Below, piece after piece: positions 29,627 through 37,062 of a DNA stretch of 64,000 bases. The notes beneath the pieces were generated by a model, which ran no database searches, had not been told where the DNA came from, and saw only the letters and a list, made by a program, of their open reading frames with translations. The translations under genes and the position numbers were made by a program. Position 1 is the first letter of the stretch, and each line of letters begins with the position of its first letter. The stretch is taken from contig NZ_JAOEIY010000001.1 of NCBI RefSeq assembly GCF_025966695.1, forward strand, positions 62,001 to 126,000. Direction: 5' to 3'. Origin of the DNA: Stutzerimonas sp. S1. GTDB taxonomy: Bacteria > Pseudomonadota > Gammaproteobacteria > Pseudomonadales > Pseudomonadaceae.

Positions 29627-30040
29627 ATGACCAAGCCAAGCACTCAGCCACTGGTGTATTCCTGCTCGGGCTGCTCCAACGTGGCACAGATGGCCAACAC
29701 GCTGGCAGTGCGCCTCGACCGCGCCGGCCTGGCGGAGATGTCCTGCATCGCCGGCGTCGGCGGCCGCGTGGAAGCGCTGGTGAAGAAAGCCCATTCCGGC
29801 CGGCCGATCCTGGCCATCGACGGCTGTCCGCTGCACTGCGCGCGCGCCTGCCTGGCCCAGCACGGCGTCACCCCGGACGTGCATATCACCCTCAGCAGCT
29901 ACGGCTTGCGCAAGCGCTACCGGCAGGACTGCAGCGAGGAAGAAGTCAGTGCGCTGTTCGAGGACATGAAGAGCATCATCGCCAGCGATCGCATGCAGCC
30001 ACGTGCTCCTCGCTCCACGCCGCAGGCGGTCTCCGGCTGA
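29627..30040 (+). CDS. Putative zinc-binding protein (DGC-type cysteine-rich), unknown role
   Basis: 137 residues. The start at 29627 follows GGGAGG. Two cysteine groups stand out: YSCSGCSNVAQMAN (residues about 11-24) and IDGCPLHCARACLAQHG (about 64-80). The second contains the DGC motif that names this family of putative metal-binding proteins. The last 15 residues look unstructured. Function unknown. A perfect ANR/DNR box upstream and the neighbours (DNR regulator, ubiT) suggest an anaerobic role, perhaps in metal-cluster handling. Confidence 0.82.
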   Translation: MTKPSTQPLVYSCSGCSNVAQMANTLAVRLDRAGLAEMSCIAGVGGRVEALVKKAHSGRPILAIDGCPLHCARACLAQHGVTPDVHITLSSYGLRKRYRQDCSEEEVSALFEDMKSIIASDRMQPRAPRSTPQAVSG

Positions 30041-30079
30041 GCCGACCGCCGCGCTCGCGCAACAGTCACAGGCTGAAAT

Positions 30080-30574
30080 TCAGGCGCCGGCTGCCTGCGC
30101 GCGCCCGGCCAGCGCAACTTCCTCGCCGGCACCTTGGAGGATCTTCCACAGCCAGGCCGGCAGCGTGTCGGGATCCAGGCTGTCGATCAGGTTCTTGATC
30201 GCCAGGCCCAGCTCGGTATCGCCTTCGATGACCAGGCGTCGGCGGAAGAACAGCGTATCCGGATCCTCCTGGCGGCTGGCCAGCAGCAGGAACTCGCGCC
30301 AGTTGCCACGGATGGTCACCTCCACCGGCGCCTGCGCCGCAATGCGCAGGGTCTCGCGCTCGCAGGTCAGGCACCAGGCCAGCCCGAGGTCGGCGACCTC
30401 CAGTTTCATCCAGTGGCCATCCAGCGCGTCGAACGCACCATCAGCCAGCGCCTCGGCGAATACCTGATTGAGGCTACGTTCCAGCGCCAGGCGCTGCAGC
30501 AGGAATGGCGTCTTGGCCGCCAACGGCAGCAGCCGCCCGCCGAGTTTCACCAGATGCGCACGGGGTTTCAGCAT
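30080..30574 (-). CDS. ubiT: UbiT, SCP2-domain lipid-binding factor for anaerobic ubiquinone synthesis
   Basis: 164 residues. An SCP2-like sterol-carrier fold (residues about 30-140, with GAFDALDGHWMKLEVADLGL and RRLVIEGDTELGLAIKNLIDSL). UbiT works with UbiU and UbiV in oxygen-independent hydroxylation of ubiquinone precursors, binding the prenyl intermediate. Starts 7 nt inside the end of ubiV, so ubiU-ubiV-ubiT form one operon. Confidence 0.9.
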   Translation of the reverse strand: MLKPRAHLVKLGGRLLPLAAKTPFLLQRLALERSLNQVFAEALADGAFDALDGHWMKLEVADLGLAWCLTCERETLRIAAQAPVEVTIRGNWREFLLLASRQEDPDTLFFRRRLVIEGDTELGLAIKNLIDSLDPDTLPAWLWKILQGAGEEVALAGRAQAAGA

Positions 30575-31458
30575 AAACCGGCCTCCTCAGCCCGTAGCAT
30601 GCCCGGTTGGCCATGCCAGTATCCATTGCAGCCGTCCACCGCCAGCGGCGGCAGCGCGCCGTTGCGCACGGCATCGAACGCCGCGATCACATCCTCCATG
30701 CCAGCCGCTCGCGGGCTCAGGCGCAGCAGATCGGCACCGCTGTCGACCAGCCCCTCGTAATCGGCCAGCAGGTTGCTGACCGAAGCGGACATGGTCTGGA
30801 TGCCGTTGATGGTGAACAGCGCCTCACCCTCCTGACTGAGCAGCGGGATGCCCTCCGGATAGTTCTGGCAGCAGAACTGGCAATCGTCCTTGGGCCGGTT
30901 CTCCGCGCGGGCAGTGAAGCAACGTGCCGAGTAGGCCAGCGGCAGGTGGCCGTAGGCGAAGATTTCGATCTCGGGCAGCTCGACACCGAGCCCCTGCAGT
31001 TGCGCACGCGCGCTCTTGATCAGCGAACCGGATGCCTCGACCGGCGGCACCCAGCGGGTCATGCCACCGTTCACCAGCTCGGCAAGGGCATAGCCGTTGT
31101 ACAGATTGAGCGCCGGGCCGCCAACGAACGGCAGCTTGCGCTCGGACATCAGCTGCACCGCGCCCATGTCGTTGGCTTCGACCAGCAGCTCGCCGTTGTC
31201 GCACAAGCGGCGCAGACTCGACAGCTCGGAAGCCGCCTCGACCAGGGTCAGCCCGGACAGCACCAGCTGCGCCGAGGTGACCTCGGCCAGATCGCGAGCC
31301 AGGCCCAGCCAGTCGTCGAGCATCATCGCGCGGCGCTTGGAGCACACGGTTTCGCCCAGGTAGATCACATCCAGCGGCTGGCTGGCCATGTTGGCGTAGA
31401 AGTCCAGCGTCTGCTGGCGGTCCCAGTAGAACAGCACAGGGCCCAGGGAAAGTTTCAT
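30568..31458 (-). CDS. ubiV: UbiV, oxygen-independent ubiquinone hydroxylation subunit (U32 peptidase family)
   Basis: 296 residues from the ATG at 31456-31458, preceded by GAGGAC. An upstream in-frame ATG at 31474-31476 overlapping the ubiU stop is possible, but family members begin MKLxLGP. Cluster cysteines are in place: Cys39 (GETVCSKRR) and the group CFTARAENRPKDDCQFCC. UbiU and UbiV each carry a 4Fe-4S cluster and hydroxylate the ring using prephenate as oxygen source. Needed for ubiquinone under denitrifying growth. Confidence 0.92.
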   Translation of the reverse strand: MKLSLGPVLFYWDRQQTLDFYANMASQPLDVIYLGETVCSKRRAMMLDDWLGLARDLAEVTSAQLVLSGLTLVEAASELSSLRRLCDNGELLVEANDMGAVQLMSERKLPFVGGPALNLYNGYALAELVNGGMTRWVPPVEASGSLIKSARAQLQGLGVELPEIEIFAYGHLPLAYSARCFTARAENRPKDDCQFCCQNYPEGIPLLSQEGEALFTINGIQTMSASVSNLLADYEGLVDSGADLLRLSPRAAGMEDVIAAFDAVRNGALPPLAVDGCNGYWHGQPGMLRAEEAGLC

Positions 31459-31472
31459 GGTGGCGTCCTCGT

Positions 31473-32468
31473 TCATTGCCAGGCCCGGTGGTAGGCACCC
31501 AGGGTGGTTTGCGAGCCTTCGGAGAGGCCATCGAGCGCCTCGCGCCAGGCCGGCTGCACGCTGTAGCGCTGCGGCGCCTTGAGGTAGCTGTCCAGCGCCG
31601 CCCGCCAGACGCGGGTGACCTGCTCGACATAGGCCGGACTGCGCTGGCGGCCTTCGATCTTCATCGCGGTGACGCCGATGGACGCCAGCTCAGGAATCAG
31701 GTCGAGGGTATTCAGGCTGGTCGGTTCCTCGAGGGCGTGGAAGCGCTGGCCATTGACCATGAAGCGGCCTTTGCACAGCGTCGGATAGCCGGCCGATTCG
31801 CCTTCGGCATAGCGGTCGATCAGGACATTGTTGAGGCGCGAGGTCAGCCCCTCCGGCTCCTCGCTCCAGCGCACCGCCTTGGCTGGCGAACAGACACCGC
31901 ACAGGTTCGGCGACTCGCCCGTCAGGTACGACGACAGATGGCAACGGCCTTCGGCCATGATGCACAGGCTGCCGAAGGCGAACACCTCGATCGGCACCGG
32001 ACTGCTCGCGGCGACCTGCTTGACCTGCTTGAGCGACAGCACCCGCGGCAGCACCGCGCGGCTGATGCCGTAGCGTTCCTGATAGAAGGCCAGCGCCGCC
32101 GCGTTGGTCGCCGAGCCCTGCACCGACAGATGCAGCTTGAGCTTGGGATGGCGCTTGCTGGCATAGCCGAGCACGCCGGGATCGGCAGCGATCAGCGCGT
32201 CGACGCCCATGTCGGCGGCCTGGTCCACCGAACGCTGCCAGCGCGACCAGCCCTCGGGCTGTGCGTAGGTGTTGACTGCCACGTACAGCTGGCGCCCCTT
32301 CTCGCGGATCAGCTGCAGGCCCTTGTCGAGCTGCTTCTCGTCAAGGTTGAGGCCGGCGAAATGGCGGGCGTTGGTGTCGTCGCGAAAACCGACATAGATG
32401 GCATCGGCGCCCTGCTGGACGGCGGCCTTGAGCGCGGGCAGGCTTCCTGCCGGGCAGACCAGGTGCAT
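31473..32468 (-). CDS. ubiU: UbiU, oxygen-independent ubiquinone hydroxylation subunit (U32 peptidase family)
   Basis: 331 residues. The start at 32466-32468 follows AGGAG. A U32-type TIM barrel beginning MHLVCPAGSLPALKAAVQQG, with the cluster cysteines in FGSLCIMAEGRCHLSSYLTG then CGVC and a later CKGRFMVNGQ. First gene of ubiU-ubiV-ubiT. An ANR-type box lies 112 nt upstream, which fits anaerobic induction. Confidence 0.93.
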   Translation of the reverse strand: MHLVCPAGSLPALKAAVQQGADAIYVGFRDDTNARHFAGLNLDEKQLDKGLQLIREKGRQLYVAVNTYAQPEGWSRWQRSVDQAADMGVDALIAADPGVLGYASKRHPKLKLHLSVQGSATNAAALAFYQERYGISRAVLPRVLSLKQVKQVAASSPVPIEVFAFGSLCIMAEGRCHLSSYLTGESPNLCGVCSPAKAVRWSEEPEGLTSRLNNVLIDRYAEGESAGYPTLCKGRFMVNGQRFHALEEPTSLNTLDLIPELASIGVTAMKIEGRQRSPAYVEQVTRVWRAALDSYLKAPQRYSVQPAWREALDGLSEGSQTTLGAYHRAWQ

Positions 32469-32579
32469 GGCAACTCCTAGACTTCGGATAATGCGCGCTG
32501 CACCCCGAGGCACAGCGATCGTTCGGGCTGAACGGAGCAAAAACAGCCGGCAGTCTAGGCAGCTGACCAGTGGCCAGCA

Positions 32580-32593
32580 TTGATAGGCGTCAA
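32580..32593. promoter_or_regulatory. ANR/DNR box upstream of ubiU
   Basis: TTGATAGGCGTCAA, one base off the perfect TTGAT-N4-ATCAA palindrome, 112 nt before ubiU. Confidence 0.65.
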
Positions 32594-32693
32594 GATCGAC
32601 CGCGCAGGGGTCGTGCGACGAAAAGCCCCAGCCACGGCAGGCGTGGGCGCCTCAGTCACGCCCTACAAAGCCCGCCCGCACGGGGCCAGCGGG

Positions 32694-32903
32694 CTATACG
32701 CCCTCGTCGCCCTCGAACTCCTCGGTGGCACGGGCGACCATCTGCCGCCAGGCGCCAGACTCCTCGCCCAGCAAGCGCATAGCCTTGAGCGTGGCAGCGA
32801 AGGCATCGCGGTAATGCAGCGGATTGTTCTCGCTGGCAGCCAGTTCGGCATGGGCCAGCGCCTGGCCCAGCAGGCCGTCGAATTCTTCCTGGTTCAGCGC
32901 CAT
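32694..32903 (-). CDS. Small hypothetical protein
   Basis: 69 residues. The start at 32901-32903 follows GAGGAG. The chain is acidic and helical (MALNQEEFDGLLGQALAHAE and on, ending in FEGDEGV), with no cysteine, membrane span or signal peptide. I do not recognise it. It lies between norR and the ubiU promoter on the same strand. Confidence 0.6.
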   Translation of the reverse strand: MALNQEEFDGLLGQALAHAELAASENNPLHYRDAFAATLKAMRLLGEESGAWRQMVARATEEFEGDEGV

Positions 32904-32988
32904 TGCGGTCTCCTCGTCGGTAGGCAGTGAGGTTAGACCATGCAGGCGCGCCAACGTCGCGGCCGGCCAGCGGTCGCTGGCGGTCGAA

Positions 32989-34518
32989 CTACTTGAGCTT
33001 CAAACGACGCGCCAGCTTGTGCAGGTTGCTCGGGTCGACATCCAGCAAGCGTGCGGCCTGCGCCCAGTTCTCGCCGCTGGCCTCGAGTGCTTGGATGATG
33101 GCCTGGCGCTGGCTGGCGTCGACCGTCTCGCGTAGAGGCAGGATTACATCACCCGGCGCCAGCGAGTCGGCAGCAACGACCGCCGCCACGGCATTCTCGG
33201 GACGGCTGTCGAGGTCGAGCATCTCGGCCTCCAGCGTGAGAATTTCGCTGCGAGAAGCTCCGCGGCTGAGCAGACGCAACGCGGCGCGGCTGATCACATG
33301 CTCCAGTTCGCGCACATTGCCCGGCCAGGCGTAGCCCAACAGCGCACGCTCGGCGGCCGGGGACAGGCGCACGCTACGCAACCCCAGCCGCGCCCGATTG
33401 AGTTCCAGGAAATGCCCGGCGAGGATCAGTACGTCGTTGTCGCGCTCGCGCAGTGGCGGGATCGGCGCCGGGTAGACCGACAGCCGATGATAGAGGTCGG
33501 CACGGAAATGGCCGTCGCGCACGCTCTCGCGCAGGTTGCGGTTGGTCGCCGCGATGATGCGCACATCGACCTGCCGCGGCTTGTCAGCGCCCAAGCGCTG
33601 GATCTCGCCGTTCTGCAGGGTACGCAGCAGCTTGGCCTGCACCGTCAGCGGCAGTTCACCGACCTCGTCGAGCAGCAGCGTGCCGCCATTGGCCGCATCG
33701 AAGCGTCCGGGACGATCGGTGGTGGCACCAGAAAACGCGCCCTTCACGTGACCGAACAGCTCGCTCTCGGCCAGCGACTCGGGCAAGGCGGCGCAGTTGA
33801 CATGTACCAGCGGCTTGTTGCGCCGCCGCGAATGACGGTGCAGCCAACGGGCGAACAGCTCCTTGCCGACCCCGGTCTCGCCCAGCAGCAGCACCGGCAG
33901 CTCGGAATCGGCCACCACCTGCAGTTCGCGCAGCAGCTCGCGGATCACCGTGCTGTGCCCGAGGATTTCACCATCGTCCTGCACCAGGCTGGTTTCCAGA
34001 GCGTCGGTGCGCGCCAGCCGCAGGCCGCGATTCTCGTGCTCCAGACGCGTGACGCGCACCGCTGCCTCGATCACCAGCGTATAGCGCTGCAAATCGCGGC
34101 GGGCTTCGTCATCGAAGGTTCCGGCGTGCAACGCATCAAGGGTCAAGGCGCCCCACAGCTTGCCTTCGACGTAGAGGCTGACGCCCATGCAATCGTGCAC
34201 CGGCAGTGGCTCGCCGACCCGCGCATCGAGCAGGCCGTCGTAAGGATCAGGCAGGCGGCTGTCGGGTTCGAACCAGGTCGGCTCGCGCTGGGAAAGAATC
34301 GCCGCCAGCCGAGGATGCTGGGCGACAACGAAACGCCGCCCCAACGCTTCCTGCACCAGTCCGACAGCTGCCAACGGCCGCAGGCTGTCGTCATCCAGAC
34401 GCAGCAGCACCACCGCACCGCAGCGAAAGCGCTGGTGCAGCGTATGCACCAGTCGCTGCAGGCGCACTGCATTCGGCAACTCGGTGATCAGGTCGGCGAG
34501 TAATGCCTCTTCCATCAT
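32989..34518 (-). CDS. norR: NorR, NO-responsive sigma-54 activator
   Basis: 509 residues. An N-terminal GAF domain holds the non-haem iron site; the cluster VHDCMG (His108, Cys110) and nearby Asp residues match the known ligand pattern. The AAA+ domain follows (Walker A GETGVGKE 213-220, Walker B LLLDEVGE 281-288), then a Fis-type helix-turn-helix at the end. The sigma-54 contact loop reads GAFSGA (260-265) instead of GAFTGA. Two adjacent ATG codons (34516-34518, 34513-34515) could start it. Divergent from dnrN, with three NorR sites between. Confidence 0.93.
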   Translation of the reverse strand: MMEEALLADLITELPNAVRLQRLVHTLHQRFRCGAVVLLRLDDDSLRPLAAVGLVQEALGRRFVVAQHPRLAAILSQREPTWFEPDSRLPDPYDGLLDARVGEPLPVHDCMGVSLYVEGKLWGALTLDALHAGTFDDEARRDLQRYTLVIEAAVRVTRLEHENRGLRLARTDALETSLVQDDGEILGHSTVIRELLRELQVVADSELPVLLLGETGVGKELFARWLHRHSRRRNKPLVHVNCAALPESLAESELFGHVKGAFSGATTDRPGRFDAANGGTLLLDEVGELPLTVQAKLLRTLQNGEIQRLGADKPRQVDVRIIAATNRNLRESVRDGHFRADLYHRLSVYPAPIPPLRERDNDVLILAGHFLELNRARLGLRSVRLSPAAERALLGYAWPGNVRELEHVISRAALRLLSRGASRSEILTLEAEMLDLDSRPENAVAAVVAADSLAPGDVILPLRETVDASQRQAIIQALEASGENWAQAARLLDVDPSNLHKLARRLKLK

Positions 34519-34531
34519 GGTTGTTACTACC
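34519..34531. promoter_or_regulatory. NorR site 1 (GGT-N7-ACC)
   Basis: GGTTGTTACTACC, directly beside the norR start codon, so occupation could also repress norR. Confidence 0.8.
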
Positions 34532-34536
34532 CTTAC

Positions 34537-34549
34537 GGTTTTTTAAACC
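34537..34549. promoter_or_regulatory. NorR site 2 (GGT-N7-ACC)
   Basis: GGTTTTTTAAACC, centred 18 nt from site 1. Confidence 0.8.
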
Positions 34550-34561
34550 CTAACGGCAAAG

Positions 34562-34574
34562 GGTTCATTTCACC
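34562..34574. promoter_or_regulatory. NorR site 3 (GGT-N7-ACC)
   Basis: GGTTCATTTCACC, centred 25 nt from site 2. Three sites in a row are the known NorR enhancer arrangement. Confidence 0.8.
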
Positions 34575-34615
34575 AGCAAAAACTATCGTCTTCTTTAAAA
34601 ACAATAACTTAGACA

Positions 34616-34630
34616 TGGCATACGGCTTGC
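34616..34630 (+). promoter_or_regulatory. Sigma-54 promoter of dnrN
   Basis: TGGCATACGGCTTGC has the -24 GG and -12 GC with exactly ten bases between, matching TGGCAC-N5-TTGC. It is 39 nt upstream of dnrN and about 55 nt downstream of NorR site 3. Confidence 0.85.
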
Positions 34631-34668
34631 GATAAGCAGGAAGACTTCTTCCACTCGGTGTTCCCACC

Positions 34669-35340
34669 ATGACCGTAGCGTTGATCGACCAAACCCTGGG
34701 CAATCTGGCCTGCTCCATCCCCGGCGCCACCCGGGTGTTCCGCCAGCACAAGCTGGATTTCTGCTGCGGCGGCAACGTGCCGCTGCGCGAGGCCGCCGAC
34801 AGTCGTGGTCTCGATGGTGCGCAGATCGCTGCCGAACTGGCGGCACTCGACAGCACCCCGGTGGGTGAGCCGGACTGGCGCAGCAGCCCGCTCAATGAGC
34901 TGATCGAACACATCCTCGAGCGCTTCCATGAGCGCCATCGCGAACAGCTGCCCGAGCTGATTCGCCTGGCCAGCCGCGTCGAGCATGTCCACGGCGCCAA
35001 GCCGGACTGCCCGAACGGCCTGGCCGAACACCTGTGGACCATGCAACAGGAGCTGGAGAGCCACATGCTCAAGGAGGAACAGATCCTCTTCCCGATGCTG
35101 CAACGCGGCATCAAGACACCGCAGACCGACGGGCCGATCTCGGTGATGCGCTACGAGCACGATCAGCATGGCAATGCGCTGGCCCAGCTGGCCGCACTGA
35201 CCAACGACATCACCCCGCCGGCGAATGCCTGCAACACCTGGCGCGCGCTGTATCGCGGGCTCGAGGAGCTACGGGACGACCTGATGCAGCACATTCACCT
35301 GGAGAACAACATTCTCTTTCACAGCGCCGAAACGCGCTGA
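34669..35340 (+). CDS. dnrN: DnrN/YtfE (RIC) di-iron protein for repair of iron centres
   Basis: 223 residues. An N-terminal ScdA_N domain with DFCCGG (Cys32, Cys33) is followed by a hemerythrin-like four-helix bundle carrying repeated His and Glu (IEHILERFHERH, HLWTMQQELESHMLKEE, HIHLENNILFH), the di-iron ligands. It repairs nitrosated or oxidised iron-sulfur proteins after NO stress. Driven by NorR and sigma-54 as the upstream region shows. DnrN is the P. stutzeri name. First gene of a likely run dnrN, exported protein, dnr, zinc-ribbon protein. Confidence 0.95.
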   Translation: MTVALIDQTLGNLACSIPGATRVFRQHKLDFCCGGNVPLREAADSRGLDGAQIAAELAALDSTPVGEPDWRSSPLNELIEHILERFHERHREQLPELIRLASRVEHVHGAKPDCPNGLAEHLWTMQQELESHMLKEEQILFPMLQRGIKTPQTDGPISVMRYEHDQHGNALAQLAALTNDITPPANACNTWRALYRGLEELRDDLMQHIHLENNILFHSAETR

Positions 35341-35394
35341 TCACTAGGCATTGCGGCGCGAGCTATGCGCCTCAGCGGCACAGGGGGAACCACC

Positions 35395-35910
35395 ATGAAG
35401 CATGTCATCCAACCATTGGCCTGGGGCCTGGCCATCGCTTCGATCCTTGCCACCGCGAGTAGCTTCGCGCTGGGTTTCGTCGCTGGCACCGTGCAGGCGG
35501 CCACACCGCACCACGAACATGGCCATGCACAGCCGTTGCTACGACCGGCCAATGGCCAGCAGTGGGCCACCGACGCGGCACTGCGCGAGGGTATGACACG
35601 CATCCACGAAGCCGTTGATGCTGCCCTCGCGCAAGCGCCGGACGAAGGCTTGAACGACGCTCAGGCTCGTGACCTGCAGCAGGCGATCGATGCAGCAGCC
35701 GCCTACCTGACCGGCAACTGCAGGCTCGCACCGGAACCGGATGCCGCACTGCACGCGCTTCTCGGCCAGCTGCTGCAAGGTGCCGAGGCGTTGGGCGACC
35801 GCCACGCGCGCGAAGCCGCACTGGGCCAGGTGATCGCCAGCCTGCAGCAGTACAGCGAACTGTTCAGCGAGCCGCGCTGGCGCGAAGCGGCGGTCGCTGC
35901 ACATCATTGA
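35395..35910 (+). CDS. Exported His-rich protein next to dnrN, unknown
   Basis: 171 residues. The start at 35395 follows GGGGGA. A signal peptide (residues 1-35, ending AGTVQAA) precedes a His-rich stretch (TPHHEHGHAQ) that could bind metal, then an all-helical domain of about 120 residues (ALREGMTRIHEAVDAALAQA, later QAIDAAAAYLTGNC). The repeated helices resemble a cytochrome-like four-helix bundle without CxxCH. I do not recognise it. Its place between dnrN and dnr suggests a periplasmic role in NO or anaerobic response. Confidence 0.72.
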   Translation: MKHVIQPLAWGLAIASILATASSFALGFVAGTVQAATPHHEHGHAQPLLRPANGQQWATDAALREGMTRIHEAVDAALAQAPDEGLNDAQARDLQQAIDAAAAYLTGNCRLAPEPDAALHALLGQLLQGAEALGDRHAREAALGQVIASLQQYSELFSEPRWREAAVAAHH

Positions 35911-35955
35911 GAGCGCTCGAATCGACGTGCCGGTCGATGCTATGGTCGCACCATT

Positions 35956-35974
35956 GCCCGGCGCCTTGCCGGGC
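35956..35974. terminator. Hairpin between exported protein gene and dnr
   Basis: GCCCGGC (35956-35962) pairs with GCCGGGC (35968-35974) around GCCTT. No T run. It may be a weak end of the upstream transcript or a leader structure of dnr. Confidence 0.4.
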
Positions 35975-36056
35975 CGGACCAGGATGAGCGGCAGCCGTCG
36001 GCCACGCTGTCCAGACCTCGCTCATGCTCCTACACCAAGAATTCAGGATGCCTTGC

Positions 36057-36740
36057 ATGGTGCTTCATCGCGTACACCACCAGATTCTTCGCAGCCATCA
36101 CCTGTTCGAACCGTTGAACGACGAACAGATGGATGAGCTGATGAATGCCAGCCAGCTGCTCAATCTCGACAAGGGCGACAACCTGTTTCTTCAGGGCGAG
36201 CCGGCGCATTCGTTCTATTTCGTGATTTCCGGCGCGATCAAGATCTATCGCCTGACCCCCGACGGCCAGGAGAAGGTCTTCGAGGTCATCGGCAACCGCC
36301 AGACCTTCGCCGAAGCGATGATGCTGATGGACACGCCCAACTACGTGGCCTCGGCCCAAGCGGTCTGCCCGTCGCAGGTCTATCGCTTCTCCAACGCCGC
36401 CTACATGCGTCTGTTGGAAGCCAACCAGCGCCTGGCCTTCGCCCTGCTCGGCAAGCTCAGCGTGCGCCTGCACCAGCGCATCAACGAGATCGAGACGCTG
36501 TCGCTGAAGAACGCCACCCACCGCGTGGTGCGCTATCTGCTGACCCAGCTGTCGCGGGTCAAGGACGGCAGCAACAGCTTCGAACTGCCGATGGCCAAGC
36601 AACTGGTGGCCGGGCACCTGTCAATCCAGCCGGAAACCTTCTCGCGGATCATTCGTCGGCTGATCGACGAAGCGATCATTACCCAGGAAGGCCGGCAGAT
36701 CAGCATTCTCGATCGCCAACGGCTCGAACAGTTCGAATGA
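36057..36740 (+). CDS. dnr: DNR, NO-sensing CRP/FNR-family activator of denitrification
   Basis: 227 residues from the ATG at 36057 (AGGA eight bases before), the exact length of P. aeruginosa DNR. The text is close to it throughout: FYFVISGAIKIYRLTPDGQEK, FAEAMMLMDTPNYVA, RLHQRINEIETLSLKNATHRV and AKQLVAGHLSIQPETFSRI. It lacks FNR cluster cysteines. DNR binds haem and switches on nir, nor and nos genes in response to NO. P. stutzeri DnrD is the likely counterpart. Upstream in-frame ATGs at 36024 and 36048 are less likely. Confidence 0.92.
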   Translation: MVLHRVHHQILRSHHLFEPLNDEQMDELMNASQLLNLDKGDNLFLQGEPAHSFYFVISGAIKIYRLTPDGQEKVFEVIGNRQTFAEAMMLMDTPNYVASAQAVCPSQVYRFSNAAYMRLLEANQRLAFALLGKLSVRLHQRINEIETLSLKNATHRVVRYLLTQLSRVKDGSNSFELPMAKQLVAGHLSIQPETFSRIIRRLIDEAIITQEGRQISILDRQRLEQFE

Positions 36741-36808
36741 GTGACCTGCCCGACAACCGCGCGGTTGCTTCGCTGGGCCGAGCGCAGCCATGAGGAGACC
36801 CGAACGCC

Positions 36809-37003
36809 ATGCCTAAATGCCTCTATTGCCAGCAGGACAACGCACCCGGGGAAGCCGATTGCCAGAACTGCGGCATGCCGCTGCCGGAACGGGCCGATGG
36901 CGCGAGTGAACGTCGTCAGCGGCGCTTCCTGTGGTTCTGCATCGGCCTGGCGGTGTTCTGTGCGGTGATGATTCTCTGGCTACCACGCGGCAGCTTCGGC
37001 TGA
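36809..37003 (+). CDS. Small zinc-ribbon membrane protein (DnrP-like)
   Basis: 64 residues. The start at 36809 follows GAGGAG. A zinc ribbon with two CxxC pairs (CLYCQQDNAPGEADCQNCG, residues 4-22) is followed by a basic linker and one membrane span (FLWFCIGLAVFCAVMILWL, about 40-58). Similar small proteins beside dnr genes are annotated DnrP in pseudomonads, without known function. Last gene before a strong terminator. Confidence 0.78.
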   Translation: MPKCLYCQQDNAPGEADCQNCGMPLPERADGASERRQRRFLWFCIGLAVFCAVMILWLPRGSFG

Positions 37004-37020
37004 ACCTCGGTGCATGAAAT

Positions 37021-37048
37021 GAAAAGACCGCCAGCTGGCGGTCTTTTC
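37021..37048. terminator. Bidirectional rho-independent terminator
   Basis: GAAAAGACCGCC and GGCGGTCTTTTC pair perfectly around AGCT, with A and T runs on both sides. It separates the dnr run from the convergent receptor remnant. Confidence 0.9.
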
Positions 37049-37062
37049 GTTCATACGGCGAC

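Noticed and set aside
35921..35938. ATCGAC-N6-GTCGAT palindrome before dnr as an ANR box
   Set aside because: It does not match TTGAT-N4-ATCAA in sequence or spacing.
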